The translations under genes and the position numbers were made by a program. A stretch of 53,973 nucleotides of DNA, taken from positions 1 through 53,973 of the forward strand of contig JBJMGS010000199.1 of assembly GCA_045807785.1 (NCBI GenBank), read 5' to 3'. How positions within the stretch are numbered: position 1 is the stretch's first letter; each line of letters opens with the position of its first letter. Under the pieces are notes generated by a model that had not been told where the DNA came from, did no database searches, and worked only from the letters and a program-made list of their open reading frames with translations. Positions 22,209-33,021 of this stretch are shown here, piece after piece. Source of the stretch: JAIVGV01 sp045807785. Its GTDB lineage: Bacteria; Acidobacteriota; Blastocatellia; Pyrinomonadales; Pyrinomonadaceae.

Positions 22209-24734
22209 ATGAACGAACAGGCATTCGGGGTACTCGAATACGACGGCTTGCGCGCGATTGTGCGGCGCGGCGCGCAGACCGAGATGGGTCGCGCGCGCGC
22301 CGACGCTCTGGCGCCGCTCTCCGATCTCGACGCGGTGCGCCGCGCGCTCCGATCAGTCTCCGAGTGTCTTGAGCTGCGGCGGCGCGGCGCGCGCTGGTCT
22401 TTCTCGGAACTCGCAGACCCGTCCGAGTCAATCGCGCGCTTGAAGATTGAGGGCGCGGTGCTCGAACCACTCGCGCTGCTGGAACTCGCACGCCTGTGCG
22501 ATCAGGTGGGCGAGGCGCGCGCCGCCGTGCAGTCGGAGCGCGACGCCGCGCCCGTGCTGTGGGAGACGGTCGCGGACTTGCCGCGCGCGCTCTACTCTCT
22601 GGCCGCGCGCGTCACGTCGAAGATTCTGCCGGGCGGCGAGTTGGATGACCGCGCCAGCCCGGAACTCGCGCGCATCCGCCACGACATCAACCGGCTGCGC
22701 TCCACGATCACGCGCTCGCTCGAAGCCCTGATGCGACGCGCCGACGAGGCGATTCAGGACGAGATCGTCACGATCAGGAACGACCGCTTTGTCGTCCCCG
22801 TGCGCGCCGATCATCGCAGTCGCGTGGCCGGCGTCGCGCACGGCTCTTCATCGTCAGGCATGACGGTCTTCGTCGAGCCGCTGGAGACCATCGACTCGAA
22901 CAACGAGCTGCAAGCCCTGCGCGAGACTGAAGCAAGGGAGATCACGCGCATCCTCGCGACGCTCACCGACGAGATGCGGCGCGAGCTTCCGTCAATCGAA
23001 CGCGCGGCGGATGCGGTCACGGAGCTTGATTTCGTCGGCGCGAAGGCGGCGGCGGCACTCGCGTTCGACTGCGTCGAGCCGGAAGTCATAGAGGGCGGCG
23101 CGCTCGAACTCGACGAGGCGCGTCACCCTCTTCTCGAAGAGACCCTGCGCGCGGAAGGCGACACGGTCGTGCCCGTCTCTTTGCGCCTCGACGCCGAGCG
23201 CCCCGTCATGATCATCTCCGGCGCGAACGCGGGCGGCAAAACAGTTGTCTTAAAAACCGCCGGGCTCGTCGCACTGATGGCTCTCTCCGGCTTGCACACG
23301 CCTGCGCGCGCGGCGTCCGTGCCGCTCTATGCTTCGGTGCTCGCAGACATCGGCGACCGCCAGTCGCTCGCCGCGCACCTCTCAACCTTCACCGCACACA
23401 TACGCAACATCAGCCAGATGATCGAGCTGTGCGAGCAACCGGCGCTCGTCCTGCTCGATGAAGTCGGCACGGGGACAGACCCGGAAGAGGGCTCGGCGCT
23501 CGGCGTCGCCGTCGTCGATCATTTCCGGCGAGCGTGCGGCGCGCACGTCGTTGCGACGACGCACTACAGCGGTTTGAAGTACTACGCCGCGAGCGACGAG
23601 GGCGTGACGAACGCGAGCGTCGAGTTCGATGAGAAGACTCTGCAACCGACCTACCGCCTGCTCGTCGGCGTCGCGGGCTCGTCCTCCGGCTTAGAGATCG
23701 CCCGCCGCTTCGGCTTCCCCGGTCGGATCATCGACGCCGCCGCATCGCGCGTCGAGACGTCCGCGCGCGACGCGGGCGAGTACCTGCGCCGCATCAAGCG
23801 CGAGGCGGAGGAGGCAGAGGCGCTGCGCCGCGCGCTCGAAGAGGAACGTGCCGCGGTCGCCGAGAAGTACAACTCGCTCGAACGCGACGCCGCGCGGCGC
23901 GACGCGGAGCGCCAGCAACAATTCGAGCGCGAGATGCGCGCCGGAGTCGCTGACTTCGAGCGTCGCGCGCAGGAACTGACGAAGCAGATTGAGGATCGTG
24001 CCGAGCGCGTCCGCGTCGAGCGCGAAGCCGAGCGGCGCGCCGCGGAACTCCGGCGCGAGGCACAGCGCGCCACCGCGCAGACGCGCACCGCTACGCGCGC
24101 GAAGACCGTCGAGCAGCCGGGCGGCGTGCGCGTCGTCCGCAACGCGGGCGCGTCTGGCTCGGCACTTTTTTCGTCTGCGACGGCGCAGTCGTCATCCGCC
24201 GCCGCGGGCGCGGACGAGTTTCGCCCCGCGTCCGAGGCGCGCGAGATCGCGAAGGGCGACCACGTGCGCCTGCGCTCGTTCGGCAAGACCGGCACGGTCG
24301 AGAGCGTCAAAGGCGGCGAGGCGGAGGTGCGCGTCGGCAACGTCCGCCTGCGCGAGAAGGTGAAGAACCTTGAACTGTTGGAGCGCGCGCCCGACAAGAC
24401 AGACGAAGCGCGCTTCTCGCGCCTCGAACGCATGGCGGAAGCCGCGCGCGCCTCGACACAGGTACGCCTCGGTGACGCGCGCCGAGAGCCCGACGCCGAG
24501 TTGAACCTCATCGGCAAGACGACGGACGAGGCGCGCGACGCCGTCGATAAGTTCCTCGACGAGGCGTATCTGCACAGCCTCGCGCGCGTCCGCATCATCC
24601 ACGGCCACGGCACGGGCGCGCTGCGCCGCGCCGTCGCCGAACTACTGCACGGACACCCCCACGTCGCCAGCTTCGCGCCCGCCCCGCCCAACGAAGGCGG
24701 CGCAGGCGCGACTGTGGTTGAGTTGAAACAGTGA
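22209..24734 (+). CDS. mutS2: DNA mismatch-repair-like ATPase MutS2
   Basis: 841 residues, close to the family norm. MutS-type core and lever, then the ATPase with Walker A SGANAGGKTVV (about 336-346), Walker B ALVLLDEVGTGTDP and ATTHYSGLKY. A long coiled coil rich in Arg/Glu/Ala (about 520-640) and a KOW-like segment lead to a C-terminal Smr domain (from about 763, LNLIGKTTDEARDAVDKF, with the IIHGHGTGALR endonuclease motif). It has no N-terminal mismatch-recognition domain, as expected. MutS2 suppresses homologous recombination and in some bacteria rescues collided ribosomes. The start region overlaps heptad repeat and lacks a Shine-Dalgarno. Confidence 0.95.
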   Translation: MNEQAFGVLEYDGLRAIVRRGAQTEMGRARADALAPLSDLDAVRRALRSVSECLELRRRGARWSFSELADPSESIARLKIEGAVLEPLALLELARLCDQVGEARAAVQSERDAAPVLWETVADLPRALYSLAARVTSKILPGGELDDRASPELARIRHDINRLRSTITRSLEALMRRADEAIQDEIVTIRNDRFVVPVRADHRSRVAGVAHGSSSSGMTVFVEPLETIDSNNELQALRETEAREITRILATLTDEMRRELPSIERAADAVTELDFVGAKAAAALAFDCVEPEVIEGGALELDEARHPLLEETLRAEGDTVVPVSLRLDAERPVMIISGANAGGKTVVLKTAGLVALMALSGLHTPARAASVPLYASVLADIGDRQSLAAHLSTFTAHIRNISQMIELCEQPALVLLDEVGTGTDPEEGSALGVAVVDHFRRACGAHVVATTHYSGLKYYAASDEGVTNASVEFDEKTLQPTYRLLVGVAGSSSGLEIARRFGFPGRIIDAAASRVETSARDAGEYLRRIKREAEEAEALRRALEEERAAVAEKYNSLERDAARRDAERQQQFEREMRAGVADFERRAQELTKQIEDRAERVRVEREAERRAAELRREAQRATAQTRTATRAKTVEQPGGVRVVRNAGASGSALFSSATAQSSSAAAGADEFRPASEAREIAKGDHVRLRSFGKTGTVESVKGGEAEVRVGNVRLREKVKNLELLERAPDKTDEARFSRLERMAEAARASTQVRLGDARREPDAELNLIGKTTDEARDAVDKFLDEAYLHSLARVRIIHGHGTGALRRAVAELLHGHPHVASFAPAPPNEGGAGATVVELKQ

Positions 24735-24769
24735 AGAGTTTCCGCGTTTAGCCTCGGGACAGTATGACA

Positions 24770-24828
24770 ATGCGTTACCCGTAGACATTCCTCGACGATC
24801 TGAAACGGCAGGCGGACATCGTGCGCGT
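24770..24828 (+). pseudogene. Duplicated, broken copy of the dnaG 5' end
   Basis: Bases 24771-24828 match 25523-25580 (the start of dnaG) at 54 of 58 positions. The copy begins with ATG (24770) where the present gene has GTG; it reads Met-Arg-Tyr-Pro and then TAG (24782-24784) where dnaG has CAG. It is followed by unrelated sequence leading into the antitoxin gene. It looks like the former start of dnaG, left behind when the toxin-antitoxin cassette went in. Confidence 0.85.
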
Positions 24829-24867
24829 CGCCTTGCATGGCGTAAAATATGGCGAAGGAGTTGAGCC

Positions 24868-25095
24868 ATGACACAGGAGCAGTTGATAGATGAGATCAGG
24901 CGGCTGCCGATTGAGCGGCGCGTCGAATTGTTGGAGCTAATCTCGCGCAGCGTGCGGGAAGAGATGCGACCACATGGCGAGCGCGTGTCGCTCGTCGAAC
25001 GCTTGCGCGGCATTGCCAAGCCCGATGGCGAGCCGCCGACCGATGAGGAGATTAAAGAGGACTACACGCGTTACCTAACGGAGAAGTATTCCTGA
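24868..25095 (+). CDS. Antitoxin of a VapBC-like pair
   Basis: 75 residues, acidic and mostly helical: MTQEQLIDEIRRLPIERRV, LLELISRSVREEM, and a C-terminal DEEIKEDYTRYLTEKYS that probably wraps the toxin. AAGGAG lies 9 nt before the ATG. The stop codon overlaps the toxin start by one base (TGATG), the tight coupling usual for type II antitoxin-toxin pairs. No DNA-binding fold could be named with certainty. It lies inside the region bounded by the two copies of the dnaG 5' end. Confidence 0.8.
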   Translation: MTQEQLIDEIRRLPIERRVELLELISRSVREEMRPHGERVSLVERLRGIAKPDGEPPTDEEIKEDYTRYLTEKYS

Positions 25096-25514
25096 TGCGT
25101 GTCTTGTTCGACACCGACGTAACGCTTGATCTCATTCTGGATCGCGAGCCGTTCGCGGAGGACGCCGCGTCCGTTTTCCGGCTGCACGAGCAAGGTCGCG
25201 TCAAGGGGTATATTTCTGCCAGTACCGTAGTCAATGTGTTCTACATCACGCGCAAGGCGCACGGGCTTGATGGGGCGCGGCAGGCGGTCGGCGAACTTCT
25301 CGCAGGATTGAGCGTGTGCCCGACGAATGATCTGGTTTTGCAGGAAGCATATCAACTCTTTTTCAACGACTACGAAGACGCTGTACAGCACGCTTGCGCC
25401 GTTGCCGCAGGGCTCGACGCAATCATCACTCGCAATCTCGAAGATTATAAGAAGGCGACGCTGCCGATCTTTTCGCCGACTGATTTTCTTAGCTACATCA
25501 AATCTCAGCCTTAA
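25095..25514 (+). CDS. PIN-domain toxin of a VapBC-like pair
   Basis: 139 residues. PIN fold with the acidic cluster in place: Asp6 and Asp8 (LFDTDVTLDLIL), a central Glu region, and DYEDAVQHACAVAAGLDAIITRNLEDY near the C-terminus with the last conserved aspartates. PIN toxins are metal-dependent RNases that cut tRNA, rRNA or mRNA. It overlaps the antitoxin by one base and ends 7 bp before the GTG start of dnaG, so both genes are probably transcribed with dnaG. Confidence 0.88.
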   Translation: MRVLFDTDVTLDLILDREPFAEDAASVFRLHEQGRVKGYISASTVVNVFYITRKAHGLDGARQAVGELLAGLSVCPTNDLVLQEAYQLFFNDYEDAVQHACAVAAGLDAIITRNLEDYKKATLPIFSPTDFLSYIKSQP

Positions 25515-25521
25515 AAGAGCC

Positions 25522-27333
25522 GTGCGTTTCCCGCAGACATTCATTGACGATCTGAAACGGCAGGCGGACATCGTGCGCGTGGTGCAGGACTACGTCAGCT
25601 TGAAGAAGAAGGGCGCGAACTGGATGGCGTGCTGCCCGTTCCACCAGGAGAAGTCGCCGTCGTTCTCGGTCAACCCGTCGAAGGAGATGTTCTACTGCTT
25701 CGGCTGCGGGAAGGGTGGCGGCGTCTTCAACTTCGTGATGGAGATCGAGCACCTGACGTTCCCCGAAGCTGTGAAGGTCGTCGCCGAGAAGGCGGGCGTG
25801 CCGCTCCCGCAGATGGTTGACGACGAGAAGTTCGAGTCGCGCCGCAAGGACGCCGACGAGGTCGTGCAACTCAACACCTGGGCGCTCGAATGGTGGGAGC
25901 AGCAGTATCAACAACCGGCGGCGAAGGCGGCGCGCGAGTACGTCGAGGGGCGCGGCATCACGGAGGAGACACGCCAGACTTTCCGCCTCGGCTTTGCGCC
26001 CGACAGTTGGGACGCGCTCTCTTCGCACCTGAAGAGTAAGGGCGCGACCGTAGCGCAGATCGAGCGCAGCGGACTTGTCGTCAAGAAGGATGTGGGCGGC
26101 AGTTATGATCGCTTCCGCGGTCGCGTCATCTTCCCAGTGCTCGACGCGCAGGGACGCGCCGTCGCCTTCGGCGCGCGGGTACTGCCGAATGGTGGCGAGC
26201 CGAAGTACCTGAACTCGCCGGAGACCGCCGCCTACACGAAGGGGCGACACCTTTACGGGCTGCGCCAGACGCGCGAGGAGATTCGGCGCAAAAAATTCGC
26301 GATCCTGGTCGAGGGCTATCTCGACTTGATCGTGCCCTACCAGTTTGGCGTACGGAACTGCGTGGCGAGCCTCGGCACGTCTCTGACATCGGAGCAGGCG
26401 AGGCTGTTGAGCCGGTTTGCGCGCCGCGTGGTGGTCAACTATGATGGAGACCGCGCCGGAGTCGCGGCTGCCAAACGCGCCATCGAGGTGCTGCTGCCGG
26501 AGGATTTGGAAGTCAAAGTGCTCGTGCTGCCCGACGGCGCAGACCCGGACGAATTCCTACGCGCCCACGGCGTCGAGGCTTACAACGAGCGCCGGGGGGC
26601 TTCACTCCCCTACATCCAATTCGTGCTCGATCAGGCGACGACGGGTCGCAACCTGCGCCGCCCGGCGGACAAAGCTGCGGCGGTCGAAGAGACGCTGCCG
26701 TTCGTGCGGGCAGTCAAGAACAAGATTCAGCGGCGCGAGTATTTCGACATGACGATGGACGCGCTGCGCATCGAGGAGCCCGGTCTGCGCCAGGAACTCT
26801 GGCGCGCGACGAACGCGGGCGCAACCGCCGACGCCGCCAAGGTGCAGCAGCAGATCGTCCGCGCCGAGAGCGCGCCCGTCACCGTCGCCGAACAGAGGCT
26901 GTTGGAGTTGCTCGCGCACGACGCCGAACTCCGGAGCACGATCCTGCCACGACTCGAAGCGGCGGACTACGCGGAACTTCCAAGTGCGCGCGTCTTCGAG
27001 GCGCTGAAAGAGATCGAGCGCGACGGGCTGGAAGTTAACTTTGAAACGCTCGGCGAGCGCACCGAAAACGATCCGGTCGCCGCCGATCTCGTCCCGCTCG
27101 TCCTGATGAGCGAGCCGGCGCGCGCAGAGGGCGAGGCGGCTGATGACGCGCTCGCTGAAGCCGAAAGATGCTTCGCCACGCTCAGGATGATGCGAATCGA
27201 GCGACGTCTGAAAGAACTCGCCATTGAGATCGGTGAAGCTGAGCGTGCAGGCGACAACGCACGGCTTGATGCACTCGTAAGCGAAAACCTTGAGTGGACG
27301 CGTCACCGAAACAAGATGTTCCCCCACGCTTGA
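25522..27333 (+). CDS. dnaG: DNA primase
   Basis: 603 residues from GTG 25522. Makes RNA primers for replication. The CHC2 zinc finger is complete (Cys38, His41, Cys59, Cys62 in CPFHQEKSPSF and FYCFGCGKGGG). Toprim catalytic core: VEGYLDLI, LGTSLT and NYDGDRAGVAAAKRA with PDGADPDEFLR. The C-terminal helical DnaB-binding region is present. Start choice: the GTG is aligned with the ATG of the duplicated copy at 24770 and there is no ATG at this site; AAGAG before it is a weak ribosome binding site. Classical dnaG-rpoD order follows with only 59 bp between. Confidence 0.95.
   Translation: MRFPQTFIDDLKRQADIVRVVQDYVSLKKKGANWMACCPFHQEKSPSFSVNPSKEMFYCFGCGKGGGVFNFVMEIEHLTFPEAVKVVAEKAGVPLPQMVDDEKFESRRKDADEVVQLNTWALEWWEQQYQQPAAKAAREYVEGRGITEETRQTFRLGFAPDSWDALSSHLKSKGATVAQIERSGLVVKKDVGGSYDRFRGRVIFPVLDAQGRAVAFGARVLPNGGEPKYLNSPETAAYTKGRHLYGLRQTREEIRRKKFAILVEGYLDLIVPYQFGVRNCVASLGTSLTSEQARLLSRFARRVVVNYDGDRAGVAAAKRAIEVLLPEDLEVKVLVLPDGADPDEFLRAHGVEAYNERRGASLPYIQFVLDQATTGRNLRRPADKAAAVEETLPFVRAVKNKIQRREYFDMTMDALRIEEPGLRQELWRATNAGATADAAKVQQQIVRAESAPVTVAEQRLLELLAHDAELRSTILPRLEAADYAELPSARVFEALKEIERDGLEVNFETLGERTENDPVAADLVPLVLMSEPARAEGEAADDALAEAERCFATLRMMRIERRLKELAIEIGEAERAGDNARLDALVSENLEWTRHRNKMFPHA
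25523..25580 (+). repeat. Second copy of the 58-bp direct repeat flanking the toxin-antitoxin pair
   Basis: 54 of 58 bases identical to 24771-24828; here it encodes the N-terminal 20 residues of DnaG. The two copies bracket the toxin-antitoxin genes, as a target-site duplication or a recombination scar would. Confidence 0.85.
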
Positions 27334-27392
27334 GAGAGTTTTGATTTTCAATCCGCAGCGAACCGTCGGGTGTCTCTCATAAACTTATAGAA

Positions 27393-29150
<1,758 letters not shown>

Positions 29151-29153
29151 TAG

Positions 29154-29429
29154 ATGGACTTACAGCATCTAATCGACCGCGTTAATTCCAAAGAGTCCTT
29201 CCTCGAATTTCTGGAAGCGCTCGAAAAAGATTGGGACAAAGATCAGGAGCTTTCAAAGGGCGCACCGGATGCGCCCTTTGCCGTCAGTCCTCTGGGGTGG
29301 GAGAATGGGACGGTTGGTGCTTTTCTCGAAGCGATGCGCGCGTGGGCGATTGACACAAATACGTTAGGCGAGGAACCGAGTTGGAAAGCCTTCGCCGAAA
29401 TTTTGCGCGCCGGGAAAATGTACGAATAG
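29154..29429 (+). CDS. Small acidic protein (DUF7660-like) after rpoD
   Basis: 91 residues, acidic, without signal peptide. ESFLEFLEALEKDWDKDQE is followed by PLGWENGTVGAFLEAMRAWAIDT, the W-E-N...FLEAM...AW pattern I associate with DUF7660-type small proteins. It starts 3 bp after the rpoD stop, so it is probably translationally coupled. A 10-bp perfect inverted repeat AAAGGGCGCA/TGCGCCCTTT (29255-29279) lies inside its coding sequence. Function unknown; family call is moderate. Confidence 0.65.
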   Translation: MDLQHLIDRVNSKESFLEFLEALEKDWDKDQELSKGAPDAPFAVSPLGWENGTVGAFLEAMRAWAIDTNTLGEEPSWKAFAEILRAGKMYE

Positions 29430-29452
29430 CCGGATGTGAACTTAGAAGTTGA

Positions 29453-31336
29453 ATGAAGAAGATCGTCGAAAGTTATAAGCGGAGACTCGCCACCGAAGAG
29501 GGCTACACGGTGAAGCGCGGCGCGCAGCTCCGCGTCGCCCTGTGCTACCCGAACGTCTATGCGGTCGGGATGGCGAACCTCGGCTTCCACTCGGTTTACG
29601 AACTCTTCAATAACACGCCGGAAGTTTCCTGCGAGCGCGTCTTTCTGCCCGAAGAGACGGAGCTGCGCGAGTACGAGCGCACGCGCACGCCGCTCCTCTC
29701 CTACGAGACGCAGACGCCCGTGCGCGACTTCGACGTGGTAGCGTTCTCGATCTCTTTCGAGACCGACTACTACAACATGGCGCGGATGCTTCGGCTCGCG
29801 GGCGTGCCGCTCTGGTCGCGCGAGCGCACCGCGCACGATCCGCTCGTCGTCATGGGCGGCGCAGCGTCGTTTTTGAACCCCGAACCAATCGCGGAGTTCA
29901 CGGACGTGGTCGGCGTCGGTGAGGGCGAAGTGCTCGTCCCGCAGCTCATCGACGCGATCTTCGAGAACGAGGGCGACAAAGAAGATTTACTGCTCGCGCT
30001 CGCGCGCCGCGGTCGGGGCTTCTACGTGCCGTCGCTCTACGACGTGACGTACAGAGAGGACGGCGGGGTCGAAGAGTACACGCCGAAGCAGCCGGGAGTA
30101 CCGTTGCGCGTCGGGCGTGCGGTCGCGGCGGAGAACCCGAAGGAAGGCACGCTCAAGCGCGCGATGCGACGGGGCGATCTGGAGATCGCAGCGGCGCTGC
30201 GCGACCGAGACGTGTTCGCGCCCTCGACCGTCGTCTGGGCTCCGACCGCCGAGATGGGCGAGCGCTTCCTCATCGAAATCTCGCGCGGCTGCTCGCAAGG
30301 CTGCCGCTTCTGCTGGGCGGGCTTCAACTACTGGCCCCCGCGCGTCGTCCCCGCGCGCGACATCCTCGCCAAAGCCAGAGAGTGGCGTACGAAGACCGAC
30401 AAGATCGGTCTCGTCTCAACCGCTGTCTGCGACCACCCGGAGATCAGCGAAATCTTGCAGGGCTTGCGCGGAATGGACTACCGCATCTCTGTCTCGTCCC
30501 TGCGGCTCGATCAAATTGAAGACGAACTACTGGACGCGCTCGTCGAATCAAAAGATCAGCAGATCGCCGTCGCGCCGGAAACCGGATCAGATCGTTTACG
30601 CAAAGTCATCAACAAGAATCTGACGAACGACGAAATTGTTGACATCTGCGGCGCGGTCTTCGACCGGGGGATGCTCACCATCAAGCTCTACCTCATGGTC
30701 GGGCTGCCCACCGAAACCGACAAAGACCTCGAAGAGATGGTGCGTCTCGTCGAGCGTATCAAGGACAGGATGCTCGAAGCGGGCAAGCGGTTCGGCTATG
30801 CGGGCAAGATCATTCCCGCCCTGAACGGCTTCGTGCCCAAGCCGAACACGCCGTTCCAGTGGGAGCCGATCTGTGAGGAGCGCGAACTCAAGCGCCGCCT
30901 CAAGTGGGTCTCGAAACAGCTCGCGCGCATCCCGAACGTCGAGGTGCGCGCCATGTCCGCGCGCATCGCGCACGAGCAGGCGCTCTTCTCTTCGGGTGAC
31001 CGCTCAGTCGCGCGCGTCATCGAAGCGATGACGCACACCGGCGGCGATCTGCACGCGGCGCTGCGCGAGACCGGCGTCGATCCGGCGGCGCACACCATGC
31101 GCGTGCGCGACTATGAAGAATTTTTGCCGTGGGAGATCGTCGATTCGGGCATGGGTCGGGCGTTCCTGCAACAGGAGCACGCGCGGGCGCAAATCGCCAA
31201 ATCGACCGCGCCCTGCCCCTCGGTCAGCCAGTGCGAACGCTGCGGCGTCTGCCCGACGACCTGGCTCGCCGATGCCGCCCCCGCCCTCGTCCAACTGCAA
31301 AGCTCGCTCGGCGCGAAGGTGTCGGCGGCGATCTAA
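29453..31336 (+). CDS. B12-binding radical SAM protein (TIGR03960-like)
   Basis: 627 residues. N-terminal cobalamin-binding-like domain (LRVALCYPNVYAVGMANLGF, VVGVGEGEVLVPQLI). Radical SAM core with the 4Fe-4S motif RGCSQGCRFCWAG (CxxxCxxC), then KIGLVSTAVCDHPEI, VAPETGSDRLRKVINKN and LYLMVGLPTETDKDLEEM. A Cys-rich tail (CPSVSQCERCGVCP) may hold another metal site. The family is often fused to or next to a DUF2344 partner; none is seen here. Reaction unknown; in some genomes the family is linked to rRNA or tRNA processing genes. Confidence 0.85.
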   Translation: MKKIVESYKRRLATEEGYTVKRGAQLRVALCYPNVYAVGMANLGFHSVYELFNNTPEVSCERVFLPEETELREYERTRTPLLSYETQTPVRDFDVVAFSISFETDYYNMARMLRLAGVPLWSRERTAHDPLVVMGGAASFLNPEPIAEFTDVVGVGEGEVLVPQLIDAIFENEGDKEDLLLALARRGRGFYVPSLYDVTYREDGGVEEYTPKQPGVPLRVGRAVAAENPKEGTLKRAMRRGDLEIAAALRDRDVFAPSTVVWAPTAEMGERFLIEISRGCSQGCRFCWAGFNYWPPRVVPARDILAKAREWRTKTDKIGLVSTAVCDHPEISEILQGLRGMDYRISVSSLRLDQIEDELLDALVESKDQQIAVAPETGSDRLRKVINKNLTNDEIVDICGAVFDRGMLTIKLYLMVGLPTETDKDLEEMVRLVERIKDRMLEAGKRFGYAGKIIPALNGFVPKPNTPFQWEPICEERELKRRLKWVSKQLARIPNVEVRAMSARIAHEQALFSSGDRSVARVIEAMTHTGGDLHAALRETGVDPAAHTMRVRDYEEFLPWEIVDSGMGRAFLQQEHARAQIAKSTAPCPSVSQCERCGVCPTTWLADAAPALVQLQSSLGAKVSAAI

Positions 31337-31433
31337 AAGTTTGCGAGCCTGCGCCGCCGTCGGTGCTGACAAAAGAAGCGCGCGACCAATTCACGGGTCG
31401 CCCGCTTTCGTCTTCCGCCCTAGCGTCTCTCCG

Positions 31434-31841
31434 CTAACCGCCGGTGACGCCGGTCGAGCTGCGCACGGTCTTGTCGAAGCTGTAATGATACTCAGTGACG
31501 ACGAGCGGGATCGTCTGCGTGAACTGCACCTGCGCTTCGAGTTTGCCGTCGCGGACGGTCGATTTAATGATCGCGTCGGACGGCACTTCGTAATCGGCGA
31601 GCGACTTCTTGAGTTGCTGCTCGACCCACGCCGCATTCTTGTCCGTCACCGCCGCGTTGTTCACCGTGTCCTGCATGAAACTCTCGAAAGTCTTCGAGCG
31701 GTAGAAGACCGGGAACATCTGGAAACCGACGTAGCTGAGCGCAACGATGATCGCCAACACGATCACGAAGTTGAGCCGCGCCGCGCCGCGCTCCCCGCGC
31801 CGCGCCCCGCCGCGTGAAATTCCCCCACACAAGATTCTCAT
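31434..31841 (-). CDS. Membrane-anchored small protein
   Basis: 135 residues from ATG 31841, with GGGAGGTG upstream; an earlier TTG at 31847 is too close to that site. A basic N-terminus (RGGARRGERGAAR) leads to one membrane span LNFVIVLAIIVALSYVGFQMF, then a periplasmic domain of about 90 residues (YRSKTFESFMQDTV, LEAQVQFTQTIPLVVTEYHYSF). The layout is that of DUF4845-like or pseudopilin-like anchored proteins but I cannot assign either. It is downstream of aroB on the same strand. Confidence 0.7.
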   Translation of the reverse strand: MRILCGGISRGGARRGERGAARLNFVIVLAIIVALSYVGFQMFPVFYRSKTFESFMQDTVNNAAVTDKNAAWVEQQLKKSLADYEVPSDAIIKSTVRDGKLEAQVQFTQTIPLVVTEYHYSFDKTVRSSTGVTGG

Positions 31842-31875
31842 CGGCAACTTTTCACCTCCCGCCCAGCGTCTCTCG

Positions 31876-33021
31876 TCACTCTAGCCCCGCGCGGATCGAC
31901 TCGCGCAGCAAGCTCTGCGGAATCTCGCGCCCGCCGACGACGCGCGCGCGCCCGATCCGCTCCAACAGAATCCACTGCACCTCGCCGCCCGTCGATTTTT
32001 TGTCCCCTGCTGAAGCGCGCAAGATGTCGTCCGCGTCGAGATCGTCCGCGCGCGGCAACCGACCGGCGAGGGCGACCGCGCGCCGCAACGATTCTAGCCC
32101 CGAAACGTCGAGCAGTCCTAGCCTTTTCGAGATTTCGGCGGCGACAATCATGCCGTGCCCGACCGCCTCGCCGTGGCGGAAGCGACGATACTGCGTGACC
32201 GTTTCGAGCGCGTGCCCGACCGTGTGCCCGAAATTCAACACGCGCCGCGACAGCGCGCCCGCACGCTCGACCGTCTCCCGCTCGTCCGCCGCGACGACCT
32301 TCGCCTTGAACGCGCACTGACGCGCGATCAACTCTGCGAGTTCGTCGTCGCCCCGATTAGTGTCACTCCCCTCGCCGCGACGCGCTCCGGTCGCGAGGAA
32401 GTTGCACGTGCGCGCGAACAGTTTCTCGTCGCCGACCACGCCCTGCTTGATCGCCTCGCAGAAGCCCGCCGTCAGCTCGCGCCGCGGCAGCGTGCGCAAA
32501 GTCGCGGTGTCGGCGACGACCGCCGCGGGCTGATGGAACGCGCCGATGAGGTTCTTCCCCGCGCGCGTGTTGACGCCGGTCTTGCCGCCGACCGAGGCAT
32601 CGATCTGCGCGAGCAGCGTCGTCGGAACTTGAATGAAGCGCACGCCGCGCAGGTGTACTGCCGCCGCGAAGCCTGTCAGATCGCCGACCACGCCGCCGCC
32701 CAATGCGACGACCGCGTCCGTCCGCTCCAACCCGCGCGCGTTGAAAAACTCCAGCGTACGCTCGACGTTTCGCAGAGTCTTCCCGTGCTCGCCGGCAGGC
32801 GCGATCCAGCTCGCGACTTCGTAGCCCGCGCCGCGCAGAGATTCTTCGGCGCGAGCGCCGTAGAGCGCGAAGACGCGCGCGTCGGAAACGACGACGATCC
32901 GGCGCGCGCGCGCATGGAGCGAGTCGCACGCGACCTCGCCCAGGAGATCGAGCGCGCCCGCCCCGATCAAAATCTCGTAGCCGCCCCGCGCGCCCGCGCG
33001 CACACGCACACGCCGCATCAT
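31876..33021 (-). CDS. aroB: 3-dehydroquinate synthase
   Basis: 381 residues from ATG 33021. Converts DAHP to 3-dehydroquinate in the shikimate pathway, using NAD and a divalent metal. Motifs: VVALGGGVVGDLTGFAAA, PTTLLAQIDASVGGKTGVN, FCEAIKQGVVGD, NFGHTVGHALE and HGEAVGHGM. The start codon overlaps the stop of the upstream gene (ATGA, 33021-33018), so the two are translationally coupled; this fixes the start against the much longer open frame. A short insertion (TGARRGEGSDTNRGDD) lies after the catalytic region. Confidence 0.95.
   Translation of the reverse strand: MMRRVRVRAGARGGYEILIGAGALDLLGEVACDSLHARARRIVVVSDARVFALYGARAEESLRGAGYEVASWIAPAGEHGKTLRNVERTLEFFNARGLERTDAVVALGGGVVGDLTGFAAAVHLRGVRFIQVPTTLLAQIDASVGGKTGVNTRAGKNLIGAFHQPAAVVADTATLRTLPRRELTAGFCEAIKQGVVGDEKLFARTCNFLATGARRGEGSDTNRGDDELAELIARQCAFKAKVVAADERETVERAGALSRRVLNFGHTVGHALETVTQYRRFRHGEAVGHGMIVAAEISKRLGLLDVSGLESLRRAVALAGRLPRADDLDADDILRASAGDKKSTGGEVQWILLERIGRARVVGGREIPQSLLRESIRAGLE

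Noticed and set aside
23651..24874. 407-residue open frame opposite the mutS2 3' half
   Set aside because: Low-complexity Arg/Ser product with no conserved pattern; mutS2 with its Smr domain is on the other strand.
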